Assembly: GCA_039925145.1 (NCBI GenBank)
Contig: JBDSZL010000054.1
Location: forward strand, 34,864 to 98,863
Reading direction: 5' to 3'
Source: JBDSZL01 sp039925145
Lineage (GTDB): Bacteria > Acidobacteriota > Vicinamibacteria > Vicinamibacterales > SCN-69-37
Length of the DNA stretch: 64,000 bases
Made by a program: the position numbers and the translations under genes
Part shown: piece after piece, positions 25,726 through 35,618 of the stretch
Layout: each line of letters opens with the position of its first letter
How positions within the stretch are numbered: the stretch's first letter is position 1
The notes under the pieces: model-generated
What the model was told of the DNA's origin: nothing
Seen by the model: the letters and a program-made list of their open reading frames with translations, nothing else
Database searches by the model: none

Positions 25726-27252
25726 TCATCGGCCCGCGCCGGGTGGGGCTGCGAGCGGTCCCGTGCCGCCAGCGGTCTGCTGCTCCGGTTCGCACAAGTA
25801 CACGTCGATATGCCATTCCCTGATCCGGGTGACGCGCGGGTACAGCTTTCCGAGTTCCTCGACAATCAGCGGCTTGTGGGGATCCCACTGCAACACGACG
25901 ACCCAGGCGCGTCGATGCGGCGTCAGCCGTTCCCGCAGCACCAACGCCAGTGCGGCGTCACTGTCCGATCCCGCATCGCGTGGCAGCACGAGCTTTACCA
26001 AGTCGGGGCGCCGGCTGTAGATATCGTACGGAATCTGATTGAAGGACGGGTAGGTGACGACGGCATCGCCCGGCATGGCCGCCGCCTCGATATTGGCGAC
26101 AGCCTTGCGCCACCCGTCCTTGCGCTCGCTCGTGTAGTAGGTGTGCAGTGGCGTTGCGGTCAACCCGGCGAGCAAGGCAAGGGCCGCAAGCCGCCAGCGG
26201 CCGTTTGGCAGACGCGCCATTCCCCGGCCGGCCAGCAACGCGAACGGCACAGACGCGGCAATCGTGTACTTCGGCAGGAAGATCGGCGAGCCGATAAACG
26301 ACAGCACCCACGGGCACACGATTGGCGCCGCCAGCCACGGCAGCAGCACGGCGAGCGGCGGCGGACCGCTGTTCGCAGCTGCCCGACCCCATGACGTGGC
26401 CGCTCCCCAGACGGCGAGCGAGGCGACGATGGCGACGAGCGACGCCGAGCCGGCATACGTCAGCAAGGGCCAGAACAGCATGGACGGCAAGGTCTTCGGA
26501 ATCCAGAACCCCTGTTGCACGTGCGAAAACTGCCCCGCGAACACCGACAGCCAGGGAATGAACGCGAGGGCGACCACCACCTGGGCGGCACACCACTCGG
26601 CGGCCAGGCGGACGCGGCCTTCGGGCCGGCGCAGCGATTCGAGCGCCACGATCACCGCGTGCGCCGCGATCAGAAACGCGCTGTACGCGTGCGTGTACGT
26701 CATGGGCACCGTGGCCAGGACGTAGGCGACGAGCCACGGCGCATGGGTTCGGAACGGCGTGGATGTCGACACGCGCTCAAACCACCGGAGCAGGCAGTAC
26801 GTAGAGAGCGTCCCGAGCAGGGCCAGCAGCGTGTACATCCGTGCTTCCTGGGAGAACTCGATCTGGAAGACGGAACAGGCCAAGAGACCTGCGGCGGCCA
26901 GGGCACTTGGGCGATCGAAGAGGCGTCTGCCGACGAAGTACGTCGCCACGATGGTGCCCAGGTTGAACACGACCGACAGCCCGCGGGCGGTTGCGTCGAG
27001 CGTCCCGAGCCACCCGAGCCAGTAGTGGAGGAGGAAGTAGTAGAGCGGCGGATGCACGTCGATCGACGTCTCATCCACGATGTGCCGCAATGTCGTCTTG
27101 GCAATCGACACCGAGAAGGCTTCGTCGAGCCAGAAGCTTTCTTTGCCCAGATGAAACAGCCGGAGTGCGGCGGCGACACCAAGAATCGCCGGAAGTGCGA
27201 CCCGGCTCCACGAACGCGCGGTGGGGGGAGCGGTCGGTGGGGCTATGGGCAA
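25726..27252 (-). CDS. Integral-membrane glycosyltransferase, GT39/ArnT-like
   Basis: A 508-residue polytopic membrane protein of the lipid-linked-sugar glycosyltransferase superfamily (GT-C). The first periplasmic loop has the acidic motif FWLDEAFSVSIAKTTL, then DVHPPLYYFLLHYWLGWLG and FSQEARMYTLLALL, the usual order for PMT_2/GT39-type members. About 10-12 hydrophobic helices fill residues 15-380, and a soluble C-terminal domain (about 390-500) follows. It would transfer a sugar from a polyprenyl-phosphate donor to a lipid or protein in the periplasm; acceptor unknown. It lies between tRNA-Phe and nuoA on the same strand but is likely its own unit. Confidence 0.88.
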   Translation of the reverse strand: MPIAPPTAPPTARSWSRVALPAILGVAAALRLFHLGKESFWLDEAFSVSIAKTTLRHIVDETSIDVHPPLYYFLLHYWLGWLGTLDATARGLSVVFNLGTIVATYFVGRRLFDRPSALAAAGLLACSVFQIEFSQEARMYTLLALLGTLSTYCLLRWFERVSTSTPFRTHAPWLVAYVLATVPMTYTHAYSAFLIAAHAVIVALESLRRPEGRVRLAAEWCAAQVVVALAFIPWLSVFAGQFSHVQQGFWIPKTLPSMLFWPLLTYAGSASLVAIVASLAVWGAATSWGRAAANSGPPPLAVLLPWLAAPIVCPWVLSFIGSPIFLPKYTIAASVPFALLAGRGMARLPNGRWRLAALALLAGLTATPLHTYYTSERKDGWRKAVANIEAAAMPGDAVVTYPSFNQIPYDIYSRRPDLVKLVLPRDAGSDSDAALALVLRERLTPHRRAWVVVLQWDPHKPLIVEELGKLYPRVTRIREWHIDVYLCEPEQQTAGGTGPLAAPPGAGR

Positions 27253-27349
27253 CGGCGTGACATCAGCGGGTCGAACTGCAGCCGGCGCGCCACTCGAGCC
27301 GCCACCGACTCGGCGTTGTGCGTTCGCATGTTCACGGTGACGGGGAAGG

Positions 27350-27425
27350 TGGTGCCGAGGGCCAGAATCGAACTGGCGACACCGTGATTTTCAGTCACGT
27401 GCTCTACCAACTGAGCTACCTCGGC
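27350..27425 (-). tRNA. tRNA-Phe (GAA)
   Basis: A complete 76-nt cloverleaf on the minus strand. The acceptor GCCGAGG pairs with CCTCGGC, the D arm is GCTC-AGTTGGTA-GAGC, the anticodon stem CGTGA/TCACG encloses CTGAAAA with anticodon GAA, and the T arm is GCCAG-TTCGATT-CTGGC. The discriminator A is followed by genomically encoded CCA. No gene overlaps it. Confidence 0.97.
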
Positions 27426-27587
27426 GCGGGTGAATCGACCTGCCGCAGACGGGAAATGATATCAAAACTCCCCACGTCCGTGGCCGGCGCGCTCGAGGAG
27501 GTCGACACGGGTCGGCCTCGCGACACGTTGCAACGAGGCCGGGCTGCCGCCGGCGATAGCTGTTCGTCACCAACGGCAGCCCCGCTG

Positions 27588-28655
<1,068 letters not shown>

Positions 28656-28710
28656 GGGACTCCTTGTTGCCGCGCTGCCAAAAGGGGCAATGCGCGCCGG
28701 ACCGAACGCG

Positions 28711-28739
28711 ATTCTAGGAGCGTGCCAGTCAGGTGTCAA
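28711..28739 (-). promoter_or_regulatory. Sigma-70-type promoter of recA
   Basis: On the minus strand TTGACA (28739-28734) and TAGAAT (28716-28711) are separated by exactly 17 bp, a near-perfect housekeeping promoter. The predicted start is near 28704, leaving a 5-prime leader of about 49 nt with a Shine-Dalgarno sequence before recA. Confidence 0.8.
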
Positions 28740-28903
28740 GCGAAAACGGTTCGTAAGACTGTCCATATCTTCAAATTCCTGAGTGGCTTAGCTCGATGTG
28801 AGACTTTCGCTCACGCCAGGCTGGCGCTTGCAGTTTCTGCCACCCGCATCGTGCGCTATTTCATTCTCCGCGCCCCATGTGACAGGCGGGGTCAGGGTAC
28901 ACG

Positions 28904-29120
28904 CGGCTCGGGGCTCGCGACACACGGCTCGGGGCTCGAGGCTTGGGGCTCGCGGACACTGGCTCGGGGCTCGGTGACAACGGCTCGAGGCTCGCCGACA
29001 GCGGCTCGGGGCTCGGGGCTCGAGGCTCGCGGACACGGCTCGGGGCTCGAGGCTTGAGGCTCGGGGGAATGAGGGCTCGAGGCTTGGGGCTCGGGAACGA
29101 TGGCTCGGGGGCCCGGGGGG
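28904..29120 (+). repeat. Heptamer tandem-repeat array (NGGCTYG family)
   Basis: About 30 units of 7 bp in consensus GGCTCGG, GGCTCGA, GGCTTGG or GGCTCGC. At intervals a different heptamer of the type GACACAC, GGACACT, TGACAAC or CGACAGC replaces a unit while the 7-nt phase is kept, giving blocks of 21, 35, 21 and 21 bp before the first slip near 29040. It fills the recA-gpsA intergenic region and ends just before the gpsA promoter. Reading frames through it give Pro/Glu/Arg/Ala/Ser strings (PEPRASS-like) and are not genes. It is related to the block at 7221-7456. Confidence 0.9.
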
Positions 29121-29124
29121 CGTT

Positions 29125-29153
29125 GCGACACGCGTGCGCGCAGCCACTAGAAT
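29125..29153 (+). promoter_or_regulatory. Promoter of gpsA-ftsY-rib operon
   Basis: GCGACA (29125-29130) and TAGAAT (29148-29153) stand 17 bp apart. The -10 box ends 8 nt before the gpsA ATG, so the transcript would start at or within about two bases of the start codon; there is no Shine-Dalgarno sequence. Confidence 0.6.
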
Positions 29154-29161
29154 GACAGGGC

Positions 29162-30181
29162 ATGTCTCTATCGACTCGTCGAGCGGCAGTCCTCGGCGCC
29201 GGCAGCTGGGGATCCGCGCTCGCCGTGCACCTCGGTGGTGCGGGGCGCGACGTCGCGCTCTGGGGACGCGACCCGACGCTCGTGGCTCGCATGGGGGCAA
29301 ATCGCGCCAATGCCCTCTATCTGCCAGGCGTCAGCTTCCCGCCGCAGCTGCGGCCCTGCGATCAGCTTCCCGATGCGCTCGAGGCGGCCGAGTTCGTCAT
29401 CGTCGCCGTCCCATCCCATGGCGTTCGCGCGGTCATTCGTGAGGCGGTCCCGTTCATGGCGCCCAACGCGGTCGTGGTCAGTGCCACGAAAGGCCTCGAA
29501 GCCGACACGATGCAGCGCATGTCGGAGGTGCTGACCGAAGAAACCGGCGGTCGCTTTCCGGTGGTCGTCCTGTCGGGGCCAAGCTTCGCCTCCGAGGTGG
29601 CGCGCGGGCTGCCAACGGCGCTCGTCGCCGCATCTGGCGACCCAGCGGCCGTTCGGTCGGTGCAGCACGAGTTCCGATCCTCCTATTTCCGTCTGTATCG
29701 GGTAGACGATGTCGTCGGGGTGGAGATGGGTGCGGCGCTCAAGAACATCATCGCCATCGCCGCGGGTGTCGTGGAAGCCCGCGCCCTCGGGCACAACGCG
29801 CTCTCGGCGCTGATTACGCGCGGCTTGGCCGAGATGTCGCGCCTGTGCTGCGCCATGGGCGCCCGGCGCGAGACGCTGGCAGGACTGAGCGGCCTCGGCG
29901 ACCTGGTGCTCACCTGCACGGGAGACCTCAGCCGCAACCGGCGCGTGGGGATCGAGCTCGGGCGCGGGCGCCCGTTGTCCGCCATCCTGTCCGACACACG
30001 GATGGTCGCCGAAGGCGTTCTCACGACGACGGCGGCGCTGGCGCTCGGCGAACGCCACGGCGTGGAGCTGCCGATTGCCTCCCAGATGTCTGATGTGCTG
30101 GCGGGTCGTCGGACGCCGCAGGAGGCGCTCGACTGTCTGATGCTCCGACCGCAGCGCGGTGAGCTCGAGGGGGTGCAGTAG
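29162..30181 (+). CDS. gpsA: Glycerol-3-phosphate dehydrogenase [NAD(P)+]
   Basis: A 339-residue cytoplasmic enzyme that reduces dihydroxyacetone phosphate to sn-glycerol-3-phosphate for phospholipid synthesis. The Rossmann motif GAGSWGSALAVHLGG is at residues 10-24; the catalytic Lys is in GAALKNIIAIAAG, and the substrate-binding GHNALSALITRGL and SGLGDLVLTCTGDLSRNR follow. Start ATG at 29162. The stop shares a base with the ftsY GTG (TAGTG). It heads an unusual operon with the SRP receptor and riboflavin genes. Confidence 0.97.
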   Translation: MSLSTRRAAVLGAGSWGSALAVHLGGAGRDVALWGRDPTLVARMGANRANALYLPGVSFPPQLRPCDQLPDALEAAEFVIVAVPSHGVRAVIREAVPFMAPNAVVVSATKGLEADTMQRMSEVLTEETGGRFPVVVLSGPSFASEVARGLPTALVAASGDPAAVRSVQHEFRSSYFRLYRVDDVVGVEMGAALKNIIAIAAGVVEARALGHNALSALITRGLAEMSRLCCAMGARRETLAGLSGLGDLVLTCTGDLSRNRRVGIELGRGRPLSAILSDTRMVAEGVLTTTAALALGERHGVELPIASQMSDVLAGRRTPQEALDCLMLRPQRGELEGVQ

Positions 30182-31107
30182 TGGCGTCTCTGTTCTCCCG
30201 CCTTCGCGACGGGCTCGCCAAGACCGCGCAGCAGATCCGCGAGCGGCTGAACGCGCCGGAAGCCGACACGCCCACGCCCTCCGTGCCGGTTGCCGGTAAG
30301 GCCCTGGAGTTGCAGACCCTCGAGGCCCTCGAGGACGCGCTGCTCACCGCCGACGTGGGCTTGCCGGCCACCGAGCGAATTCTCGCTGCAGTCCGCGCGG
30401 ATCGTGACGGCACGCTTCGTCAGCGCGTCGTGCGCATCGTGCAGCAGATTCTCGTCGACGTGCAGCCGGTTCCAGCGATGTCCACGAGGCCCCACGTGGT
30501 GCTCGTCGTGGGCGTCAACGGCACCGGCAAGACGACGACAGTGGGGAAGCTGGCCAACCTCTATCGAGCCGATGGCCAATCGGTGCTGGTCTGTGCCGCC
30601 GACACGTTTCGCGCAGCGGCGGTCGAGCAGTTGGCCATCTGGACGACCCGCGCCGGCGTCGATCTGGTGCGAGCCCAATCGGGCTCCGATCCGGCGGCGG
30701 TCACCTTCGACGCCGTCTCAGCCGCCAAGGCACGGGGCCGTGATGTCGTCATCGTGGATACCGCCGGCCGGCTGCACACGAGCGCGAACCTCATGGCCGA
30801 GCTCGACAAGATCCGGCGAATCGTCCGGCGTGAAGTGCCCGACGCGCCCCACGAAGTTCTGCTGGTGCTCGATGCCACCGTGGGTCAGAACGGATTGGTG
30901 CAGGCACGCGAGTTCATGACGGCCAGCGGTGCCAACGGCATCGTGCTGACCAAACTCGACGGCACCGCCAAAGGGGGTATTGCCGTGGCGATCGCCCACG
31001 ATCTGCGGCTGCCCATCCGCTACGTCGGCGTGGGCGAGGCGATCGACGACCTGTTGCCGTTCGATCCGAACGCGTACGTCGACGCGCTCTTCACGGAAAA
31101 GTGGTAG
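30181..31107 (+). CDS. ftsY: Signal recognition particle receptor FtsY
   Basis: A 308-residue SRP GTPase that docks ribosome-SRP complexes at the inner membrane. It has the NG core without the long acidic A domain of E. coli. Motifs: GVNGTGKTTTVGKLANLY (G1), DTFRAAAVEQL (G2), DTAGRLHTSANL (G3), TKLDGTAKGG (G4) and the end GVGEAIDDLLPFDP. The start is GTG at 30181. It works with Ffh, encoded 3 kb downstream in the next operon. Confidence 0.97.
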   Translation: MASLFSRLRDGLAKTAQQIRERLNAPEADTPTPSVPVAGKALELQTLEALEDALLTADVGLPATERILAAVRADRDGTLRQRVVRIVQQILVDVQPVPAMSTRPHVVLVVGVNGTGKTTTVGKLANLYRADGQSVLVCAADTFRAAAVEQLAIWTTRAGVDLVRAQSGSDPAAVTFDAVSAAKARGRDVVIVDTAGRLHTSANLMAELDKIRRIVRREVPDAPHEVLLVLDATVGQNGLVQAREFMTASGANGIVLTKLDGTAKGGIAVAIAHDLRLPIRYVGVGEAIDDLLPFDPNAYVDALFTEKW

Positions 31108-32213
31108 ATCGGAGCGACAGCGATCGGTCGTGGATGGACCGCGCGCTGTTTTGGGCTGAGCGCGGGCGCGGTCTCACCAGTCCTAATCCGCCGGTTGGAG
31201 CGGTCCTGATCTCGGCGTCCGGCGTCGTGATCGGGCAGGGCGCGCATCTGATCGCCGGCGGGCCGCACGCCGAGATCGTCGCGCTCGACAAAGCCGGCTC
31301 GGATGCACGCGGCGCGACGCTCTACTGCACGCTCGAGCCGTGTGCGCACACGGGACGTACCGGCCCCTGCGTCGAGCGCATCGTGGCGGCCGGAGTCAGA
31401 CGAGTGGTCGCGGCCGTGACCGATCCCAATCCGCGCGTCTCCGGCCAGGGGTTTGCGTACCTCGAGGCGCACGACGTCGCCGTCACGACCGGCGTGGCGC
31501 AGGCCGAGGCTGGGCGGCAGCTGGCTCCGTTCTTTACCTGGGTCGCGCGCCGGCGGCCGTTCGTGACGGTCAAGGCAGCCGCCTCGCTCGACGGATTCGT
31601 GGGGCGCTCCGACGCGCGCGTGAAACTCACGGGCGCGACGGCCGACCGGTACTTTCATCGACAGCGCGCCGAAGTGGATGCGATCGCTATCGGCTCGGGG
31701 ACCCTGCTGATAGACGATCCGATGCTGACGGCGCGCGGGGCATTTCGCGCCCGCCCGCTCACGCGGGTGATCGTTGATTGGCGCGGCCGCGCCGCCGCCT
31801 CGGCCCAGGTCTTCTCGACCCTCCAGGCCGGGCCGGTCATAATGGTCGTGACGGCCGAGACGTTGGCCGGCCGGCCCGAGCATTTTGCGGCCCTCGAGCG
31901 CCGAGGGGTCGTCGTGCAGCCCTTCGAGTCGCGCGACTTGCGACTCGTGCTCGAGTGGCTTGCCGCCCGTGACGTCGTCTCGCTGCTCGTCGAAGGCGGA
32001 CCCACGCTGCATGCGGCCCTTGCCGACGCAGAGCTCGTCGATCGGGCCCAGTGGATCGTGACGCCGCGGACGCTGGGCCGCGGCGTACCACTCGCCAGCA
32101 ACTTCACCCAGACCGTCGCGCCGACCGGACCCCCACGAGTGGTGCAGCTCGGCGAGGATCTGCTGATTGAATTCGATGTTCACCGGATTGATAGAGACCA
32201 CCGGCCGCATTGA
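31101..32213 (+). CDS. ribD: Bifunctional riboflavin deaminase/reductase RibD
   Basis: A 370-residue enzyme for steps 2 and 3 of riboflavin synthesis. The N-terminal deaminase has zinc ligands His56 (GGPHAE58) and Cys81, Cys90 (EPCAHTGRTGPC). The C-terminal reductase (about 150-370) has VTVKAAASLDGF, GSGTLLIDDPMLTAR and SLLVEGGPTLHAAL. The GTG start overlaps ftsY by 7 bp. The ribE start lies inside the ribD end by 38 bp. Confidence 0.96.
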   Translation: MVDRSDSDRSWMDRALFWAERGRGLTSPNPPVGAVLISASGVVIGQGAHLIAGGPHAEIVALDKAGSDARGATLYCTLEPCAHTGRTGPCVERIVAAGVRRVVAAVTDPNPRVSGQGFAYLEAHDVAVTTGVAQAEAGRQLAPFFTWVARRRPFVTVKAAASLDGFVGRSDARVKLTGATADRYFHRQRAEVDAIAIGSGTLLIDDPMLTARGAFRARPLTRVIVDWRGRAAASAQVFSTLQAGPVIMVVTAETLAGRPEHFAALERRGVVVQPFESRDLRLVLEWLAARDVVSLLVEGGPTLHAALADAELVDRAQWIVTPRTLGRGVPLASNFTQTVAPTGPPRVVQLGEDLLIEFDVHRIDRDHRPH

Positions 32214-32796
32214 CGCCCTGGAGCCCACCGGGTCCGGCGCGCGGCTCCGCGTCCGCACCGCGATAGGCGCCGAGCTGACCCTGGGCGAGAGCGTGGCCGT
32301 GAGCGGCGTGTGTCTGACCGCAGCCGACGTGACCGCCGACGGATTCAGTGCCGATCTGTCGCCGGCGACGTTGTCCGTGACCACGCTCGGTCGCTGCCGG
32401 ACCGGTCAGCTCGTCAATCTCGAGCGGCCCGTGCGCGCCGATGCGCGGATGGGGGGCCACTTCGTGCTCGGCCACGTGGACGCCGTAGGGATAATTCATG
32501 CGCTGCGGCACGACGGCGACTGCGTCTGGCTGGATGTGGACGTGCCGGCCGCCCTGTCGCCGTACCTCATCTCCAAAGGATCGATCGCGGTCGACGGCAT
32601 CAGCCTGACGGTCGCGGCGCTCGAGGGGTGTCGCGTCGGGCTGCAGATCGTGCCGTTTACGTTTGCGCACACCGCGCTCGCCGAAGCGGGGCCGGCCGAC
32701 CCGGTCAATATCGAGGCGGACGTGCTCGGCAAGTACGTCGCCCGTCTGCTGGCCACGCGTTCGGCCACGAACCTCTCCCTGCCGGTGCCCTCATGA
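32176..32796 (+). CDS. ribE: Riboflavin synthase alpha chain
   Basis: A 206-residue two-domain lumazine dismutase. Starting at the ATG 32176 gives the canonical MFTGLIETTG; an in-frame TTG at 32167 adds three residues and is less likely. Repeat 1 has GESVAVSGVCLTAADV, repeat 2 SKGSIAVDGISLTVAAL, the paired lumazine-binding folds. MGGHFVLGHVDA is the connecting motif. It is sometimes called ribC in other organisms. The stop overlaps ribBA as ATGA. Confidence 0.96.
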   Translation: MFTGLIETTGRIDALEPTGSGARLRVRTAIGAELTLGESVAVSGVCLTAADVTADGFSADLSPATLSVTTLGRCRTGQLVNLERPVRADARMGGHFVLGHVDAVGIIHALRHDGDCVWLDVDVPAALSPYLISKGSIAVDGISLTVAALEGCRVGLQIVPFTFAHTALAEAGPADPVNIEADVLGKYVARLLATRSATNLSLPVPS

Positions 32797-34043
32797 CCAA
32801 GAAGCTCACGCTCGCCTCGCCGCGGCGCCGCTCCAAGACGCCCTTCGCATCCGTGGAGGACGCACTCGCCGCCATCCGCGCCGGCAAGATGATCATCGTG
32901 GTCGACGACGAGGATCGGGAGAACGAAGGGGACCTCACCATGGCGGCGTCCATGGTGACGCCCGAGTCGATCAATTTCATGGTGAAGCATGGCCGCGGTC
33001 TCGTCTGCCTCGCCATGACGCCGGAGCGCCTCGACGAGATGGAGATTCCGCTCGAGGTCGCCTCGAACTCCTCGCGCCGCGACACGGCGATGTGCGTCTC
33101 GATCGACGCAAAGGCCAGCACGTCGACCGGCGTGTCTGCGGCCGATAGAGCCGAGACGGTGCGGGTGGCGATCGATCCCACCAGTCGCCCTCGTGACTTG
33201 GCGCGGCCCGGACATGTGTTTCCGCTCCGCGCCCGCCCGGGTGGTGTGCTGGTGCGAGCAGGACATACCGAAGCGGGTGTCGACCTGGCCCGCACTGCGG
33301 GGCTGTACCCGGCGTCTGTCATCTGCGAGGTCATGAACGAGAACGGGTCGATGGCCCGCGTCCCGGAGCTGGCCCGGTTCGGCCGCAGGCACGGCCTCTT
33401 GATGATTACCATCGCCGATCTGATCCGCTACCGCATGCGGACCGAGAGCATGGTTCGGCGCCTGGCCAGCGCGTCACTGCCGACCGAGCACGGCCTCTTC
33501 ACCGTCCACGTCTACGAAAGCCTGATCGACGGCGATTCTCACGCGGCGCTCGTGCGCGGCGACATCGGCAGCGGCGAAGGCGTCATGGTGCGCGTCCACT
33601 CGAAATGTCTGACCGGAGACGTATTCCAGTCGATGCGCTGTGACTGTGGGACGCAGCTCGATGCGGCGATGACCCGGATTGCGGCCGAGGGGCGCGGCGT
33701 GCTCCTCTACCTCCACCAGGAAGGCCGGGGGATCGGGTTGGCGAACAAAGTTCTCGCCTACGAGCTGCAGGACCAGGGACTCGACACGGTCGAGGCGAAC
33801 GAGCGGCTGGGGTTCAAGCCGGACCAGCGCGATTACGGCATCGGCGCCCAGATTCTACGCGACCTCGAAGTGCGGACTATGAGGCTTCTGACCAATAATC
33901 CGCGCAAATTTGTAGGCCTCAAGGGCTACGGCCTCTCGGTCGTCGAGACGCTCCCGCTGGAGATGGCGCCTTCGAGCGAGTTTTCACGACGCTATCTGAA
34001 AACGAAGAAAGACAAGCTGGGGCACATTCTGAAGGGCGTGTAG
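32793..34043 (+). CDS. ribBA: DHBP synthase / GTP cyclohydrolase II fusion RibBA
   Basis: A 416-residue bifunctional enzyme feeding both branches of riboflavin synthesis. RibB occupies residues 1-215 with DDEDRENEGDLTMAASMV and the RPGHVFPLRARPGGV loop. RibA occupies 222-416 with zinc ligands Cys272, Cys283 and Cys285 (HSKCLTGDVFQSMRCDCG), LHQEGRGIGLANK and DQRDYGIGAQIL. The ATG overlaps the ribE stop. No ribH (lumazine synthase) follows, so that gene must lie elsewhere. Confidence 0.97.
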   Translation: MTKKLTLASPRRRSKTPFASVEDALAAIRAGKMIIVVDDEDRENEGDLTMAASMVTPESINFMVKHGRGLVCLAMTPERLDEMEIPLEVASNSSRRDTAMCVSIDAKASTSTGVSAADRAETVRVAIDPTSRPRDLARPGHVFPLRARPGGVLVRAGHTEAGVDLARTAGLYPASVICEVMNENGSMARVPELARFGRRHGLLMITIADLIRYRMRTESMVRRLASASLPTEHGLFTVHVYESLIDGDSHAALVRGDIGSGEGVMVRVHSKCLTGDVFQSMRCDCGTQLDAAMTRIAAEGRGVLLYLHQEGRGIGLANKVLAYELQDQGLDTVEANERLGFKPDQRDYGIGAQILRDLEVRTMRLLTNNPRKFVGLKGYGLSVVETLPLEMAPSSEFSRRYLKTKKDKLGHILKGV

Positions 34044-34153
34044 GTGCCGGTGGTTCGTCGACAGGGGCGCCCCTGCCCGACCGCCAATACGCCATCGTCG
34101 CGCGCGATGACGTGCCGCCGCACCTTGATCCCGCCTGATCGCGCAGGTTCTTA

Positions 34154-34182
34154 TTGAGCCTGCCGCGGTTGTCGTATACCAT
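34154..34182 (+). promoter_or_regulatory. Candidate promoter of the ffh operon
   Basis: TTGAGC (34154-34159) and TACCAT (34177-34182) are 17 bp apart in the 205-bp gap behind ribBA. A start near 34190 would leave a leader of about 60 nt before the ffh ATG. The rest of the gap shows only a small palindrome, AGGGGCGCCCCT, near 34060, and no RNA gene I can recognise. Confidence 0.4.
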
Positions 34183-34248
34183 AACCGTTTGCGCTAGAGC
34201 CGGTTAGCCCCTGCGGGTCGCTGGTATCGGGCGGGTCGGTTGTCGTTC

Positions 34249-35601
34249 ATGTTCGAGTCGCTCAGTACCCGTCTTCAGGACGTCTTCAAGTCGCTTCGGG
34301 GCGAGGCACGCCTCACCGAGGCCACTGTCGACGCGGCGTTGCGCGAAATCCGGCTCGCGCTGCTCGAGGCGGACGTCAACTTTCGGGTGGTCAAGGCGTT
34401 TGTCGAGCGCGTGCGGGCCAAAGCGGTCGGCGACGAAGTACTGCGGAGCCTGACGCCCGCTCAGCATGTCGTGCGCATCGTGCGCGACGAGATGCTGGCG
34501 CTGTTCGGCGAAGCGGTGGGCGGTTTGCCTCCCGTCCAGAAGACGCCGCGCGTGGTGCTGATGCTCGGGCTGCAGGGCTCGGGCAAGACGACGACCTCGG
34601 CCAAGCTGGCGCGGTGGCTGAGCAAGCAGGGCCGGCACGCGATGCTGGTGTCCACCGACGTGCGGCGGCCGGCGGCCATCGAGCAGTTGTCGGTGTTGGC
34701 GGCACAAATCGGCGCACGCGTGCACGATCCGGCCGGGGAGATGGATCCGGTCGTCCGTGCGTCGGGCGCGCTTTCGGCCACGCGCAATCTCGGGTTCGAC
34801 ACGCTCATCGTCGACACCGCCGGCCGGCTGCATATCGACGACGAGCTGATGGGCGAGCTCGACGCGATCAAGGCGGCCGTCGACCCGACCGATTTGCTGT
34901 ATGTCGCCGATGCGATGACCGGGCAGGACGCGGTCAAGAGCGCCGGTGAGTTTCATCACCGCGTCGGCACGACCGGCGTGGTGCTGACGAAGATGGACGG
35001 CGACGCGCGCGGCGGCGCGGCGCTTTCGGTGGTCGGGGTCGTCGGCGTGCCGATTGCGTTCACGGGCACGGGCGAGCGGCTGCAGGACCTCGAGGCGTTT
35101 CAGGCCGAACGGTTGGTCTCGCGCATGCTCGGCATGGGCGACGTGCTCTCGCTCATCGAACGCGCCGAAGAGGCCATCGATGACGAGAGTCGGGAGCGGC
35201 TCGAGAACAAGACACGGCTCGATGACTTCACGCTCGAGGACTTTCGCGATCAGCTCCGCACCATCAAGAAGATGGGGCCGATCGAGCAGGTGCTGGGCAT
35301 GATTCCGGGTCTCAGCGGGATGAAGCAGCTCAACGAGCAGCGGGCGCAGATCGACGACAAGCAGTTGGCGCACGTCGAAGCGATTGTGAACTCGATGACC
35401 GCCGGTGAACGGCGCAACCACGCCGTGATCAACGGCAGCCGGCGGAAGCGGATTGCGCGTGGCAGCGGACGGAACGTCGAAGAAGTCAACCGCGTGCTGA
35501 AGCAGTTCGTGGAGATGCGCAAGATGCTCAAGGCCATGACGGGCATGGGCGGCGGACGTAAGGGAAGACAGCGGCTCATGGGGCTGCTGAAGGGCAGATA
35601 A
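34249..35601 (+). CDS. ffh: Signal recognition particle protein Ffh
   Basis: A 450-residue SRP54 GTPase that binds signal peptides emerging from the ribosome. The NG domain has GLQGSGKTTTSAKLARWL, DVRRPAAIEQLSVL, DTAGRLHIDDELM and TKMDGDARGGAALS. The C-terminal M domain (about 325-450) is methionine-rich, with TIKKMGPIEQVLGMIPG and the RNA-binding SRRKRIARGSG. I chose the ATG at 34249 (MFESLSTRLQD) over a TTG nine bases earlier. It leads a translation-linked operon and pairs with FtsY. Confidence 0.97.
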   Translation: MFESLSTRLQDVFKSLRGEARLTEATVDAALREIRLALLEADVNFRVVKAFVERVRAKAVGDEVLRSLTPAQHVVRIVRDEMLALFGEAVGGLPPVQKTPRVVLMLGLQGSGKTTTSAKLARWLSKQGRHAMLVSTDVRRPAAIEQLSVLAAQIGARVHDPAGEMDPVVRASGALSATRNLGFDTLIVDTAGRLHIDDELMGELDAIKAAVDPTDLLYVADAMTGQDAVKSAGEFHHRVGTTGVVLTKMDGDARGGAALSVVGVVGVPIAFTGTGERLQDLEAFQAERLVSRMLGMGDVLSLIERAEEAIDDESRERLENKTRLDDFTLEDFRDQLRTIKKMGPIEQVLGMIPGLSGMKQLNEQRAQIDDKQLAHVEAIVNSMTAGERRNHAVINGSRRKRIARGSGRNVEEVNRVLKQFVEMRKMLKAMTGMGGGRKGRQRLMGLLKGR

Positions 35602-35618
35602 GCCATCTGGAGGCGTGA

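Noticed and set aside
28656..28790. LexA operator at recA
   Set aside because: I found a good promoter but no clear inverted repeat of a known LexA box. Acidobacterial boxes may differ, so absence is uncertain.
28904..29120. CRISPR-like array
   Set aside because: Units are 7 bp and continuous; there are no 25-40 bp repeats with unique spacers and no cas genes.
28788..29300. Minus-strand frames with PEPRASSLEPRA-type repeats
   Set aside because: They are translations of the 7-bp repeat array; three-frame openness follows from the repeat, not coding.
31000..31110. FMN riboswitch before ribD
   Set aside because: ribD starts inside the ftsY coding end, leaving no room, and I saw no RFN-like conserved loops.
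34044..34240. 4.5S RNA or another small RNA before ffh
   Set aside because: The gap has a small palindrome and a possible promoter but no conserved SRP RNA loop that I could recognise.
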